Part shown: positions 1-8,958 of the stretch, piece by piece
Layout: each line of letters starts with the position of its first letter
How positions within the stretch are numbered: position 1 is the stretch's first letter
Assembly (NCBI GenBank): GCA_027484725.1
Contig: JAIXSK010000003.1
Span: forward strand, 1 to 64,000
DNA: 64,000 nt
Origin: Flavobacterium sp.
GTDB lineage: Bacteria; Bacteroidota; Bacteroidia; Flavobacteriales; Flavobacteriaceae
Direction: 5' to 3'
Notes under the pieces: model-generated
What the model was told of the DNA's origin: nothing
Seen by the model: only the letters and a program-made list of their open reading frames with translations
Databases searched by the model: none
Program-made: the position numbers and the translations under genes

Positions 1-2282
1 CCGGCAGCAACTCCGACAATCGCTCCGGTAGCAGCGTTAATCGTTGCCACGGTAACATCAGATGAAGTCCAACTTCCACCTAAAACTGTGGAAGCAAAAG
101 TCACCGAATCCCCGATACAAATATTTTGCGTTCCGGATAAAGTTCCGGCATTCGGAGGTGCTACTATGGTTATATTCGTTGTGGCCGTAACCGCAGGACA
201 ACCGCCCGAAGCGGGAATAGTGTAGGTTACCGTATAGGGGCCGGCTGTGCTCGATCCGGGAGTGATTAATCCGCTTGAAGAGTTGATCGAAAGCCCTGCA
301 CCAGCACTATAAGTTCCACCCGTGTAGGTTCCGGTTCCGGTAAGAGTTACTGCTTGTGTTCCGGCAGTAGTACAAACAGAGGCAGCTGGATAATTGATAT
401 TAGCTGTAGATCCTCCGCTTACATTGATGGTTACCGAACTTGTGGTTGAACAACCCGGGCCATTGGTAGCGGTAAGTGTATAAGTCGTTGTCGTTGTTGG
501 GCAAACCGTTGGGGTTAATGTATTGGCATTGGTCATAGCTGTAGTGGGTGACCAAGAAAAGGCAGGTTGTATGTTGCTCAGAGTAAGAGACCAATTGTTG
601 ATGGTTCCAACATCGCCTCCAGCATCGTCTCTAACGAAAAGTTGCCAAGTGCCATTAACATTAGATCCGTTTAAACCTGTAAATGCTTGTTCGGGTATAA
701 ATGAACCACTAAATGGGGAAGTCCCGCCTGTTATCGCTGTTATCGCTGACGAACTAAAACACGTTCCGGTATAATTGTCTCCAGCGCCGCCATTATCAGA
801 TGAAAGGTCTATTTGGGTCCCGTTAGGCGCTTGAAGGAAAATATCTAAATCGCCATCAAACGTGTGGGTGATGTCAATACAAACCGATGCTATTGTACTA
901 GCGGTAACTGTTGTTGGATTGACCCCTGAAACGGTAATGGGTGAAAAAACGCCTGTAGTGTTATTGTCTGGAATGGCATAAGCGCTATTGTTGCTAAAAG
1001 AGGTAGTTCCTAAATATCCAACAGCATCGGTTGAACCACTTAGAGTATAGCAGGCACCCGGGCATTGAGTCGTGCCAGAACCAGCACTAGCCGTGGGCAT
1101 AGGATTAACATTGACTGTTTGAGTAATTGAGTTTTGACATCCGCCCGGAACTGCGGTAACCAGTAAAGTCACGGTGTGTGGCCCAGTTGTAGCATAAGTA
1201 TGGGTTGGGTTTTCAAGAGTTGACGTAAAGCCATCGCCAAAACTCCAGTTATAGGTGAAATTTCCAGGGGTTGTATTGGTGAATTGTGTGGGAGAACCCA
1301 AACAAACCGTGTTTGCTGTAAAGGTCGGATTCGGACTTGTAACAGTTGCGGTAGTTCCTGTAAAATCTAATGTAAAACCTGAAGTTGAAGCAGCGGTGAA
1401 TCGGTCAATCAGAATAGTGTATGTCTGTCCTGCAACTACAGAAATACAGGGCTCACACTGAAACCCGGTACAGCCTAAACCTGTTACAGGAGAATCCGGA
1501 TCCCAATTACAAACGATTTCTGTACCTGGGCAACCGCTCGCACTGTTGTATACGGCAAAATCATAATCAATATTTGTGGTTGGGTTGACGGTAAAACAAA
1601 ATGTGCCCGATGTGGCCGCTGTAAAAGAATACCAATTGGAAGATCGTTCTCCGGGTGATCCGAAACAACTCGGCCATTCGGGATTAGGGCCAATACTTCC
1701 CGGGCCGTCGGGAACACTGATTTGGTTCAAATTACAGAGACTTTGCGATCCGATACAATCTTGTATGGGCAAAGGAGGTCCTACCGGAGCAATTTGCTGT
1801 ATACAAATGCCAAAATCTCCTGTTTGATTTCCGTTTCCGTCAATGGCAATGTAATAAGTATTACCTAGGGTAAGGCCGTGCAAAATAACATCATTATTGA
1901 GTAAACCGCGGATTGTATTGATGTCTTCTTGACAAGCTAATAAATTCAGAGCGCCACAACTTCCGCTAAAAACAGCAATTTGCGTGTTGGTGAGTGTGCC
2001 TCCAAAATTGGTTGAAATTTCTACATCAGCAGCAGTGGCGATAAATGAAAACCAAACGGTATTGCTCATGGTTGCCGGACTCCAACAGGCTGGGGTTGCC
2101 GGATTTCCGGTTGTGGTGGCTGCAACGTTGGTATAAAAAGGTGAAGTGCAGGTGCCTACTTGTATGGTTAATACTTGAGCCGCACTGCACAAATCATTGG
2201 CCGGTTGTGCCCATAGAGATTGAATGCCGACAAAAAAAACGACTAAAAACAAAAGTAGTTTATGTAATAAACCACTGTGCAT
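1..2282 (-). CDS. Giant secreted multidomain protein (PKD, P-domain, Ig-like), 5' part only
   Basis: The reading frame is open from an ATG at 2282 to the window edge (760 codons), so the C-terminus is missing. A signal peptide ends near residue 26 (...SLWAQ). Two Cys-rich beta-sandwich modules of the pre-peptidase-C type follow (about 30-310), then a PKD domain (about 315-400, with the hallmark WSFGDG) and a proprotein-convertase P-domain (about 460-565, DGDLDIFLQAPNGT and NGTWQLFVRDDAGG). The last part contains Ser/Thr/Gly-rich Ig-like repeats, the final one resembling a bacterial Ig-like group 2 domain. Such proteins in flavobacteria are usually exported by T9SS and end in a gliding-motility-type sorting domain; that end lies outside the window and is inferred. 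The start codon overlaps the stop of the upstream small gene (TAATG), so the two are probably translationally coupled. Likely role: cell-surface adhesin or secreted binding protein. Confidence 0.8.
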   Translation of the reverse strand, partial: MHSGLLHKLLLFLVVFFVGIQSLWAQPANDLCSAAQVLTIQVGTCTSPFYTNVAATTTGNPATPACWSPATMSNTVWFSFIATAADVEISTNFGGTLTNTQIAVFSGSCGALNLLACQEDINTIRGLLNNDVILHGLTLGNTYYIAIDGNGNQTGDFGICIQQIAPVGPPLPIQDCIGSQSLCNLNQISVPDGPGSIGPNPEWPSCFGSPGERSSNWYSFTAATSGTFCFTVNPTTNIDYDFAVYNSASGCPGTEIVCNWDPDSPVTGLGCTGFQCEPCISVVAGQTYTILIDRFTAASTSGFTLDFTGTTATVTSPNPTFTANTVCLGSPTQFTNTTPGNFTYNWSFGDGFTSTLENPTHTYATTGPHTVTLLVTAVPGGCQNSITQTVNVNPMPTASAGSGTTQCPGACYTLSGSTDAVGYLGTTSFSNNSAYAIPDNNTTGVFSPITVSGVNPTTVTASTIASVCIDITHTFDGDLDIFLQAPNGTQIDLSSDNGGAGDNYTGTCFSSSAITAITGGTSPFSGSFIPEQAFTGLNGSNVNGTWQLFVRDDAGGDVGTINNWSLTLSNIQPAFSWSPTTAMTNANTLTPTVCPTTTTTYTLTATNGPGCSTTSSVTINVSGGSTANINYPAASVCTTAGTQAVTLTGTGTYTGGTYSAGAGLSINSSSGLITPGSSTAGPYTVTYTIPASGGCPAVTATTNITIVAPPNAGTLSGTQNICIGDSVTFASTVLGGSWTSSDVTVATINAATGAIVGVAA

Positions 2283-2551
2283 TAATGTTGGTTTTTGGTT
2301 TTTTGTAAATGCAGTAAATAGGTTTTGTAATCAACAGCCTTGTCGTCGACCACATAAAAAACTTCTGGAGCTATTTTAGTTCTTCTAGACGACTCTTTTT
2401 GTGTTGTGTTGGATTCAGATGATTTTTCATCAGAAATCACCTTTTGCTGTTTGTCAGAAGTTGCAGCCTTTGATTCTTGTTTTTCAGTTTGTGCAGAGCA
2501 CAATGAAACGCAAAAAACCAGCGCGAGGGTTGCGAGGTAGTTTTTTTTCAT
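2282..2551 (-). CDS. Small exported protein of unknown function
   Basis: 89 residues from the ATG at 2551, chosen because it places a clean Sec signal peptide (MKKNYLATLALVFCVSLCSAQ is the first 21 residues, cut near AQ) at the N-terminus; an in-frame ATG three codons upstream is possible. The mature protein is about 68 residues, highly charged and Ser/Lys/Glu-rich in its first half, ending in a short Tyr/Leu/Lys helix-like tail. I recognise no family. Its stop codon shares one base with the start of the downstream giant surface protein, which suggests an operon and perhaps an accessory role for that protein, but this is only inferred from position. Confidence 0.6.
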   Translation of the reverse strand: MKKNYLATLALVFCVSLCSAQTEKQESKAATSDKQQKVISDEKSSESNTTQKESSRRTKIAPEVFYVVDDKAVDYKTYLLHLQKTKNQH

Positions 2552-2876
2552 AATATACATAGCTTTGTGTGTTTTGAATGGGTTGAAACACACAACATAG
2601 GTTGATGGTTAATCTTAGGCAATTTTTGTTAATAGTTTTAGGGTCAAGCGGTCAATTCAACTCAAAACAGAAAATAAGATTCGGGTTAAAAAACTTAATT
2701 CTGTTTTTTTAAAGGCTTTATTAGGAAATAACAGAAAAACAAAAAAGTGCCTAAACAAATGTAAAAAATATATTCTTTTTAGGAAGATTTTAACGTTTAA
2801 AGTTTTTGTTTTTTCAACAAAAAAAGCCCGATATAAAATCGAGCTTTTGAGGGTGGTTGGTTATAAGTTCTTTGGG
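2552..2876. other. Gene-free spacer
   Basis: An AT-rich intergenic stretch of about 325 bases. It holds the terminator of the FecA-like receptor gene near its right end (2819-2848). No RNA gene, repeat or convincing coding frame was seen in the rest, and no clear TAnnTTTG box was found for the small exported protein. Confidence 0.5.
2819..2848 (-). terminator. Rho-independent terminator of the FecA-like receptor gene
   Basis: Read on the minus strand: an 11-bp stem with one G-U wobble (arms 2838-2848 and 2822-2832) and a 5-base loop, running into seven T. It begins about 30 bases after the receptor stop codon. Confidence 0.75.
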
Positions 2877-5096
2877 TTACAGTTTCATCCCCAGAGAAAT
2901 ATAAAAGGTTCGTGCATCACCCGGCAAAATTCCCGGACCCGGATAACCTCCGGAGCGTCTTGTGGCATACGCCTCATTGGTTAAGTTGTTGATGCCAGCT
3001 TTGATATTATATGAATCCAGGAATTTGTATTCGGCTGATAAGTCGAGTAATTGGTATCCGTCAAGCAATCCGGTTGTTCCATTGGCTGAAGGTTTCATCG
3101 TGTTGTTGGCATCGGTAAAAATTTCACCCGACATGCGATATTGAAGCGTAGTAGAAAATTGTGTTGTACTCCAAGACAAGCCAAAACTGTGGATGTATCT
3201 GGGTGCATTTTCAACGCGATTTCCGGATAAATTACCTTCAGGAATAATGTTGGATGTTGAATTCGGTATTGTATACGTTTTGAAGTCAGTGTATCGTGCA
3301 TCTATAAAACTCATTGAAGCGAAAGCATCCACGTTTCCAAAGGCATTTTTTACGCCAAATAATTCAGTGATGTTGACGTTGACAAAACTCTCAATTCCTT
3401 TGTGGATGGTTTCGCCCAAATTGGTTCGGTATAAATAAGTTCCGGTTGTTGGATCATTGTTAAACAGACGCATTAGACCAATTTTGTTGTTGTATTGCAA
3501 GTAAAACAGTCCAAAGTCAAAGTTTAAGATGTTTTTGTAGGTTCCGCGGTAGCCCAAATCAGCATTAAAACCGTCGGCATCTTTTAAATCGGGATCAATC
3601 ACATCATTAATAGTTGGTGGAGTTAAATCAGAAAACAAAACCGGTCTGTACGCTTGTGAAATATTGGCGTAAAAATTCGTGGTTCTGAGCTTGTATTCAA
3701 GGCCTAAACCAAAAAGTGGTTTGCTTCTTTTTAATGAAGTTTCATCAAGCATTATAGCATTTCCGGCATTTACACCAAATTGTCCGCTGCCTTCAGATTG
3801 TATATTTTCATAACGCAAACCGGGAGTTACACTAAACTGTTCGGTGAGTTTGAATTGATTTTCTGCAAAAAAAGCCAAGTTTTTAGTGGTGAAATTTAAG
3901 TCACGTGCAAATTCGCCTTCAATGTTTAAGTCAAAATCAGTACCCGTAGAACCTTTACCCTCTTGTTGTCGCTTGGTTTTGGCTTGATAAACGCGGATAC
4001 CAAAAGCCAAATTGTTTTTGATACGACCCAAGTTGAATTTGTAAATACTTCTGGTTTCTAGGCCAAAGTTCTGATACGAATCGCGATCCACACGTCTGTT
4101 GGCATATGAATTTGTTTCCGGATTAATGGCGTCTAAAGTATTTGCTGCGCCGATAAATCCCACACTATTCCGCTCGCTGACCAATCCGAAAAACTTTGTG
4201 TTTAAACTTAATCGGTCATTGATTTGTGTGTCTAATTGCAAAGCAAAAACATTCCATGGAGTTCCAAACCAGTTGCGCTCTCTAAAGGATTGTCTCGGAT
4301 CATCGTCAAATTGAGCATCGGTTAAGCCGCCGGGTTGTTGCATTTTATAATCCATGTTGGTGTACTCGGCCGAAAGTTTGGTTTTTTCAGTAAATCGATA
4401 GGCTACAAAGGCATGTGTGTTGCGCACATTGTATCGGTTGTTTTTTCGCCAACCGTTGCCGCTGCGCACATCGTTATAAACATAATAAGACCAATTTTTA
4501 TAAGTTCCGCCCACTGCATTGTATGAGCTGAGCAAGTCATAACTGCCCACGGTGTTTTGGGTTTCAAACGAAAACTTTTTATTGTTTTCTCTTTTGAGGA
4601 TGTAATTGAGCATGCCGCCAAACTGAGGTCCGAATTGTAAAGAAGCGCCTCCGCGTACCATTTGTATGCTTTCAACGGCCTCCATGGGCGGATTGTAATA
4701 GGCCTCGGGGTAACCAAAAACATCAGATGAAATGTCATAGCCGTTTTGACGTGTGTTGAATTCCCAGCTTCGGTTGGGGCTTAATCCGCGAACGCTTACA
4801 TTGACTTGTATTCCGGAGCCTTCATTTTCCCATACGGTTACCCCTGGAATTCTGGAGAAAATTTCACGCGCATTGTTGGTGGCGAAATTTCCGTTGATAT
4901 TCTCGAGCTTAATGACTTCGTTTTTTTTGCCCGAGAAAAGAATGTTATTTTTGACTTCGGGCATGCGTTCGGGGCTTTGTTGTTTGGGCGTAACAAGCAC
5001 ATGTTTTAGATTGATGATGCTGTCATTTGATGCTGGATTTTGCGCATGAAGCCTGCCTAAACCAGCAAGTCCAATAACAAGGAGTAAATATTTCAT
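2877..5096 (-). CDS. TonB-dependent outer-membrane receptor, FecA-like
   Basis: 739 residues from the ATG at 5096, which gives a proper signal peptide (MKYLLLVIGLAGLGRLHAQ). There is no N-terminal carboxypeptidase-regulatory domain and no signalling domain. The plug domain (about 40-160) contains NAREIFSRIPGV, the phrase VRGLSPNRSWEFNTRQNG and DVFGYPEAYYNPP, strongly resembling ferric-dicitrate receptors of the FecA type. The remainder is a 22-strand beta-barrel with the terminal aromatic strand (FYISLGMKL). Expected role: energised import of an iron chelate across the outer membrane. No FecI/FecR-type regulators adjoin it, so ferric citrate as substrate is an inference from the plug sequence. 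It has its own promoter (5127-5157) and terminator, so it is probably monocistronic. Confidence 0.85.
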   Translation of the reverse strand: MKYLLLVIGLAGLGRLHAQNPASNDSIINLKHVLVTPKQQSPERMPEVKNNILFSGKKNEVIKLENINGNFATNNAREIFSRIPGVTVWENEGSGIQVNVSVRGLSPNRSWEFNTRQNGYDISSDVFGYPEAYYNPPMEAVESIQMVRGGASLQFGPQFGGMLNYILKRENNKKFSFETQNTVGSYDLLSSYNAVGGTYKNWSYYVYNDVRSGNGWRKNNRYNVRNTHAFVAYRFTEKTKLSAEYTNMDYKMQQPGGLTDAQFDDDPRQSFRERNWFGTPWNVFALQLDTQINDRLSLNTKFFGLVSERNSVGFIGAANTLDAINPETNSYANRRVDRDSYQNFGLETRSIYKFNLGRIKNNLAFGIRVYQAKTKRQQEGKGSTGTDFDLNIEGEFARDLNFTTKNLAFFAENQFKLTEQFSVTPGLRYENIQSEGSGQFGVNAGNAIMLDETSLKRSKPLFGLGLEYKLRTTNFYANISQAYRPVLFSDLTPPTINDVIDPDLKDADGFNADLGYRGTYKNILNFDFGLFYLQYNNKIGLMRLFNNDPTTGTYLYRTNLGETIHKGIESFVNVNITELFGVKNAFGNVDAFASMSFIDARYTDFKTYTIPNSTSNIIPEGNLSGNRVENAPRYIHSFGLSWSTTQFSTTLQYRMSGEIFTDANNTMKPSANGTTGLLDGYQLLDLSAEYKFLDSYNIKAGINNLTNEAYATRRSGGYPGPGILPGDARTFYISLGMKL

Positions 5097-5459
5097 AAAA
5101 TAAAATAGGATTGTTTGATTCGCGGGCAAAAATACAATCTATTCTTATTTAGACAAAATATAAATAATAATATTTTTCACTTTTAACGTTTGTCTGAGAA
5201 TTCAATTTAAACAGTGATTTCTCAGCTAAATTAAATCTGGGCGTAACTTATCTGAAAGGGGAATTTGACAAATTTATTTTGATTTCAAGCTATGATTTAC
5301 TTTGATAAAATTACAATTGATGAAGACGATTCTTACAATTGTAGGATACTTTGCTGCGCTGAGAACGGCCTCAGAACTCAGACAAAAAAGGAAACATTAA
5401 AGTAAATTCCGCCTTAAATTGAATGGCTTTTTGGTGTTGTCAATTGATTTTAAGATGAC
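5097..5459. other. Gene-free spacer with two overlapping mini-ORFs
   Basis: The left part carries the receptor promoter. The right part has two short plus-strand frames that overlap each other: 5292-5405 (37 codons, acidic/Cys-containing) and 5320-5400 (26 codons, MKTILTIVGYFAAL followed by a basic tail, like a tiny membrane peptide). Neither has a recognisable promoter or homologue that I know, so neither is called as a gene. Confidence 0.35.
5127..5157 (-). promoter_or_regulatory. Flavobacterial-type promoter of the FecA-like gene
   Basis: Minus strand: TTTG (5157-5154), 19 bases, TATTTTTG (5134-5127). This exactly fits the TTG-N17-23-TAnnTTTG consensus of the Bacteroidota primary sigma factor. 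The box lies about 30 bases before the chosen ATG, supporting a start at 5096 rather than further upstream. Confidence 0.6.
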
Positions 5460-7025
5460 TTACTCCTTTACAATCCTAATCACTTTTGGGATATTGCCTC
5501 CCATAGCTTTCAAGATATAGACACCTTTTGCTAAAAAGGAAACATCCAAACCAACTATGCCGTTTGAAAGATTGCGCGCTGGGAGTGTTTCGACTTTTTT
5601 TCCGTCAACAGAATATAATTCATAGGTTACATGATCATACACAGCGGTTTCAATATATAAAATATCCTTTACCGGATTGGGGTATGAAATAAAGTTCGAA
5701 CTGGAAAAATCAGACGTGGATAAAGCCGATGCCGAGATTCGATACAAAAACAAATCAGTTGCAATATTATTATCGTTTACATTGCCTCCAACAATGAGCA
5801 TTCCGTTGGGTGCAAGGGCAGAAAATCCGCCGTCTTGAAATCCGCTACCAAAGGAATAATCAAAGATTCCGCCATTTGCAAAGGTTGAATCCAGCGTTCC
5901 GTTGGGCAAGTATCTGATGATGGCTGTTTCATAGCCGTGGGTTCCATATACATAACCCGAAATAATGATTTTTCCGTCTGGTTGTATTGAAACTGACTTA
6001 CCGTAGCTAATGTTAACACCCAAAGACGATAACGGTGGGAAAACCCTGCCATCAGTGCCGAATGTTAGGTCAGGTGTCGCATTCTCTAATAGCCGCACCA
6101 AGGTCATGCTTTGGTTTTTATTGCCAACGACCACCATTTTACCATCGTTTTGGAATTTGATTTCATTAAACGAACTCTCAGTGCCTAAATCAAAAACACG
6201 ACTGCCATTATTGCCAAAACCGGTGTCAAGGCTTCCATTGCTGTTAAACCTGACAATAATCTGATCATTACGTGTAGCACTTGAATTTTTTTCGGCTTTC
6301 CCTACCGCATAAATCTTTCCTGTTGGCGTTATTGCCATGTCAAAGATTTCCCTATTACCGCTATACTGTAGCGTAGTGAATTCTATCAACGTTTTTCCAC
6401 CAACTCCAAAGCTGCTGTCTAGGGTTCCGTTGGTGTTATATCGCGCAATGGTTAATGGACAACTGTTAAAATAACTTGCAAAACCTCCTACAAGAATTTT
6501 TCCATCACTTTGGATTACTATACAATTGATTCTGTCTTGTGAGCTACCCACAACTGTGCTGTAATAATTTGTGAAAACAACACCATTGGTTCCGAACGAA
6601 GCATCCAATTGTCCAGAAGAGGTATAGCGCGCCAATACGAAATCAAGGCCAGAGTACCCTCCTACAACAATTTTCCCGTCAGGTTGTAACTCAACGGCGT
6701 TAAGTGTATCGAATGCCGATGAATAAGCCGCGGTGATAATTCCATTGACTCCAAAAGAGGTATCGCGGCTTCCGTTAGGATTATAACGCACGATGATTGA
6801 TTCTTTATTGGCAGTGCTTCCTGATGAGGTGTGGCCCACCACTATAATCTTACCATCTGCTTGAATTGCGAAAGCATTGAAAACATCGTAAAGATTGTTG
6901 ATGTCTGTCCTTACAATCCCATTTACGCCAAAAGAGTTGTCTAATACGCCGTCTTGGGCCATTAAGTTGACCGATACTAATAGTAAAAATGTATGTATGC
7001 TAAGTGTTAAGTTTTTTAAGGTCAT
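5460..7025 (-). CDS. Delta-60-repeat beta-propeller protein with T9SS sorting domain
   Basis: 521 residues from the ATG at 7025. An in-frame ATG at 7040 exists but would lie only 12 bases from the -7 box; the downstream one leaves room for a leader and gives a normal signal peptide ending VNLMAQ. The body (about 25-430) is a run of about eight 50-60-residue repeats with the signatures LDxSFGxNG and QxDGKIxVxG (delta-60 repeat, DUF5122 beta-propeller). The C-terminus carries a type A T9SS sorting domain (SYPNPVKD... through FLAKGVYILKA). The protein is therefore predicted to be secreted or displayed on the surface through T9SS. The ligand or enzymatic activity is unknown; delta-60 proteins usually lack an assigned biochemical function. 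Confidence 0.85.
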   Translation of the reverse strand: MTLKNLTLSIHTFLLLVSVNLMAQDGVLDNSFGVNGIVRTDINNLYDVFNAFAIQADGKIIVVGHTSSGSTANKESIIVRYNPNGSRDTSFGVNGIITAAYSSAFDTLNAVELQPDGKIVVGGYSGLDFVLARYTSSGQLDASFGTNGVVFTNYYSTVVGSSQDRINCIVIQSDGKILVGGFASYFNSCPLTIARYNTNGTLDSSFGVGGKTLIEFTTLQYSGNREIFDMAITPTGKIYAVGKAEKNSSATRNDQIIVRFNSNGSLDTGFGNNGSRVFDLGTESSFNEIKFQNDGKMVVVGNKNQSMTLVRLLENATPDLTFGTDGRVFPPLSSLGVNISYGKSVSIQPDGKIIISGYVYGTHGYETAIIRYLPNGTLDSTFANGGIFDYSFGSGFQDGGFSALAPNGMLIVGGNVNDNNIATDLFLYRISASALSTSDFSSSNFISYPNPVKDILYIETAVYDHVTYELYSVDGKKVETLPARNLSNGIVGLDVSFLAKGVYILKAMGGNIPKVIRIVKE

Positions 7026-7052
7026 TTGATTATGATTCATTTTTTACATCTG

Positions 7053-7060
7053 CAAATGTA
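7053..7060 (-). promoter_or_regulatory. -7 box of the delta-60-repeat gene
   Basis: TACATTTG on the minus strand, matching TAnnTTTG. A TTTG lies 25 bases further upstream, longer than the usual spacing, so only the -7 element is confident. Confidence 0.4.
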
Positions 7061-7339
7061 TGTTTTTGTACCCTCTAAATGGACACAAAGTTTTAAATTT
7101 AATTATTACAAGTAGTCTAGTTGGAATTGTCCTGGAAAGGCAGCGCTGCAAATGGCCTAAAATAAGTTTAAAGGTCTAACAATTTAGTTTAATTCTCATT
7201 GATGATATTACTATCAGAGATATCAAGTCTGTTAAAAAAGAGAATGTTGTCAATTTATTGATGATGGTTAAGATCTTTACCCAGATATAGCTTTGTTTTT
7301 CAACAGAATAGAAAGTAAAGCGAGCCGTCTTTGACCCAT

Positions 7340-7371
7340 AAAAAAAGCCCTCACATTTCTGTGAAGGCTTA
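7340..7371 (-). terminator. Terminator of tRNA-Asn
   Basis: Minus strand: AGCCTTCACA / TGTGAGGGCT form a near-perfect 10-bp stem with a GAAA loop, followed by seven T. It lies 11 bases beyond the 3' end of the tRNA. Confidence 0.75.
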
Positions 7372-7381
7372 TTGTTGCTTG

Positions 7382-7455
7382 CTCCCCCTCTTGGGCTCGA
7401 ACCAAGGACCCTCTGATTAACAGTCAGATGCTCTAACCAACTGAGCTAAGGAGGA
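7382..7455 (-). tRNA. tRNA-Asn (anticodon GTT)
   Basis: 74 nt folding as a standard cloverleaf: acceptor stem TCCTCCT/AGGGGGA with one G-U pair and discriminator G, D-arm GCTC/GAGC, anticodon stem TCTGA/TCAGA with loop CTGTTAA (anticodon GTT), and T-arm CTTGG/CCAAG with loop TTCGAGC. The CCA end is not encoded. A rho-independent terminator follows directly. Confidence 0.97.
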
Positions 7456-7538
7456 AGGCGTGTTACCTTTAAAAGCGGTGCAAATATAATGCGAAAAATA
7501 TTTTACGCAAATAAAAACCGCAAAATTTTCAAAAAATA

Positions 7539-8882
7539 TTATTTGTGAAAAATAGCCTTGTAAATATCGTTTCCATTGGCAAAGACCAACAAACTGATTA
7601 AAAGCACAAAGCCAACCATTTGCGCATATTCCATGAATTTGTCGCTGGGTTTACGGCCACTGATCATTTCATATAGTAAAAACATTACATGTCCACCATC
7701 AAGGGCCGGAATAGGCAATAAATTCATTACGCCCAACATAATAGATAGCAAAGCGGTAATGTTCCAGAAAATTTCCCAGCTCCAACTTTTCGGAAAAATA
7801 TCAAAAATAGCCTTGAATCCACCAACGCCTTTATAAGCCCCGGTGCTCGGATTAAAAATCGCTTTGAGTTGTTTTCCGTAGCCTATGAGTTGGTTTTTTC
7901 CTTTTTCTATGCCCACCGGGAACGATTCAAAGAAACCGTATTCTTGTTTGCTGAATTTGTAAACGCCTAATTTTTCTAGGCTTTGAACACCCAATGAAGC
8001 AACATAGACTTCAAGTTTACCCGCTGAAGTGACGTGTAAATTAATAGGAATTTCTTTTTCGTCGCGTAAAACCACAGCCGGAAGTGTTTTTCCTTTGTTG
8101 GCTTGAGCGATTTGTACAACCTGATCGGCATATTTGGTTTCAATGCCATTGATGGAACGCATCACATCTTTGGCCTTTAAAACATCTTTGTTGGCCGATG
8201 AGTCTGACACCATCCCCACCATAAATGGTTCGCGCCACTCAATAAAAGGTTTTTTTTCTCCTTTGAGCAATTTGTCAATCAAATCTGTTGGCATTTTTAA
8301 GGTCATTTCTTGACCATTTCTGTTGATGACTACGTTTTTGGAGAACAAAATTTTGTTGGGAATTTCATCAAAATGCAAATTTGTTTCGCCGTCAATCGAC
8401 ACTATTTTATCACCGGTTTTAAAGCCCATATGTTCACCTGCTTCAGAGGTCACGGCAATACCGTCTTTAAGTTCTGAATTATCTAGGTATAAATCGCCGT
8501 AAAAAAAGGCCATTCCGATATAAATGATAAAAGCCAAAATAAAATTGACCGTCACCCCGCCCAACATAATAATGAGTCTTTGCCAAGCCGGTTTTGAACG
8601 GAACTCCCAAGGTTGAGCCGGAAGCGCCATTTGTTCGGTGTCCATGCTTTCGTCAATCATACCAGATATTTTGACGTATCCGCCCAAGGGCAACCAACCA
8701 ATTCCGTATTCGGTTTCACCAATTTTCTTTTTGAGTAGGGAATATTTTACGTCAAAAAACAGATAAAATTTTTCTACTCGGGTTTTAAAAAGTTTGGCCG
8801 GTATGAAATGTCCTAATTCGTGTAAGATGATCAAAAGCGATAAGCTTAACAAGAACTGAGAGAGTTTGATGGCAATTTCCAT
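7539..8882 (-). CDS. rseP: RseP-type site-2 intramembrane zinc metalloprotease (M50)
   Basis: 447 residues, the usual length. The zinc motif HELGH is at 21-25 in the first membrane helix; the third ligand lies in the C-terminal LDG motif (L394-D395-G396, in NLLPIPALDGGHVMF). The region between holds two PDZ-like segments (about 140-285; DGIAVTSEAG and VSIDGE) and a central membrane helix near 103-128; a last helix is near 422-436. The family cuts membrane-anchored anti-sigma factors and leftover signal peptides inside the inner membrane. No anti-sigma substrate adjoins it here, though a sigma/putative anti-sigma pair is encoded at 46.2-47.3 kb; a functional link is speculative. The start is the ATG at 8882, 27 bases downstream of a TACTTTTG box. 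Confidence 0.93.
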   Translation of the reverse strand: MEIAIKLSQFLLSLSLLIILHELGHFIPAKLFKTRVEKFYLFFDVKYSLLKKKIGETEYGIGWLPLGGYVKISGMIDESMDTEQMALPAQPWEFRSKPAWQRLIIMLGGVTVNFILAFIIYIGMAFFYGDLYLDNSELKDGIAVTSEAGEHMGFKTGDKIVSIDGETNLHFDEIPNKILFSKNVVINRNGQEMTLKMPTDLIDKLLKGEKKPFIEWREPFMVGMVSDSSANKDVLKAKDVMRSINGIETKYADQVVQIAQANKGKTLPAVVLRDEKEIPINLHVTSAGKLEVYVASLGVQSLEKLGVYKFSKQEYGFFESFPVGIEKGKNQLIGYGKQLKAIFNPSTGAYKGVGGFKAIFDIFPKSWSWEIFWNITALLSIMLGVMNLLPIPALDGGHVMFLLYEMISGRKPSDKFMEYAQMVGFVLLISLLVFANGNDIYKAIFHK

Positions 8883-8909
8883 ATTAATGTATGATGCGTT
8901 TTAAGCGCA

Positions 8910-8917
8910 CAAAAGTA
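8910..8917 (-). promoter_or_regulatory. -7 box of rseP
   Basis: TACTTTTG on the minus strand, about 27 bases ahead of the ATG. A TTTG sits only 15 bases upstream, shorter than the consensus spacing. Confidence 0.4.
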
Positions 8918-8958
8918 AGGTTTTCAGAATCACAAAAAGCCTTTAGTCTTAACGATGC

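Larger units (their letters stand above)
7026..7381. other. Spacer between the delta-60 gene and tRNA-Asn
   Basis: About 355 bases. It contains the delta-60 promoter near 7053-7060 and the tRNA terminator at 7340-7371. The middle (about 7090-7335) shows only short frames interrupted by stops, with nothing recognisable. Confidence 0.45.

Noticed and set aside
5320..5400. 26-codon plus-strand frame as a gene
   Set aside because: Too short to support without conservation, and no promoter box fits; listed only as a finding.
7090..7335. Possible degraded gene between the delta-60 gene and tRNA-Asn
   Set aside because: Short frames with multiple stops and no recognisable protein similarity.
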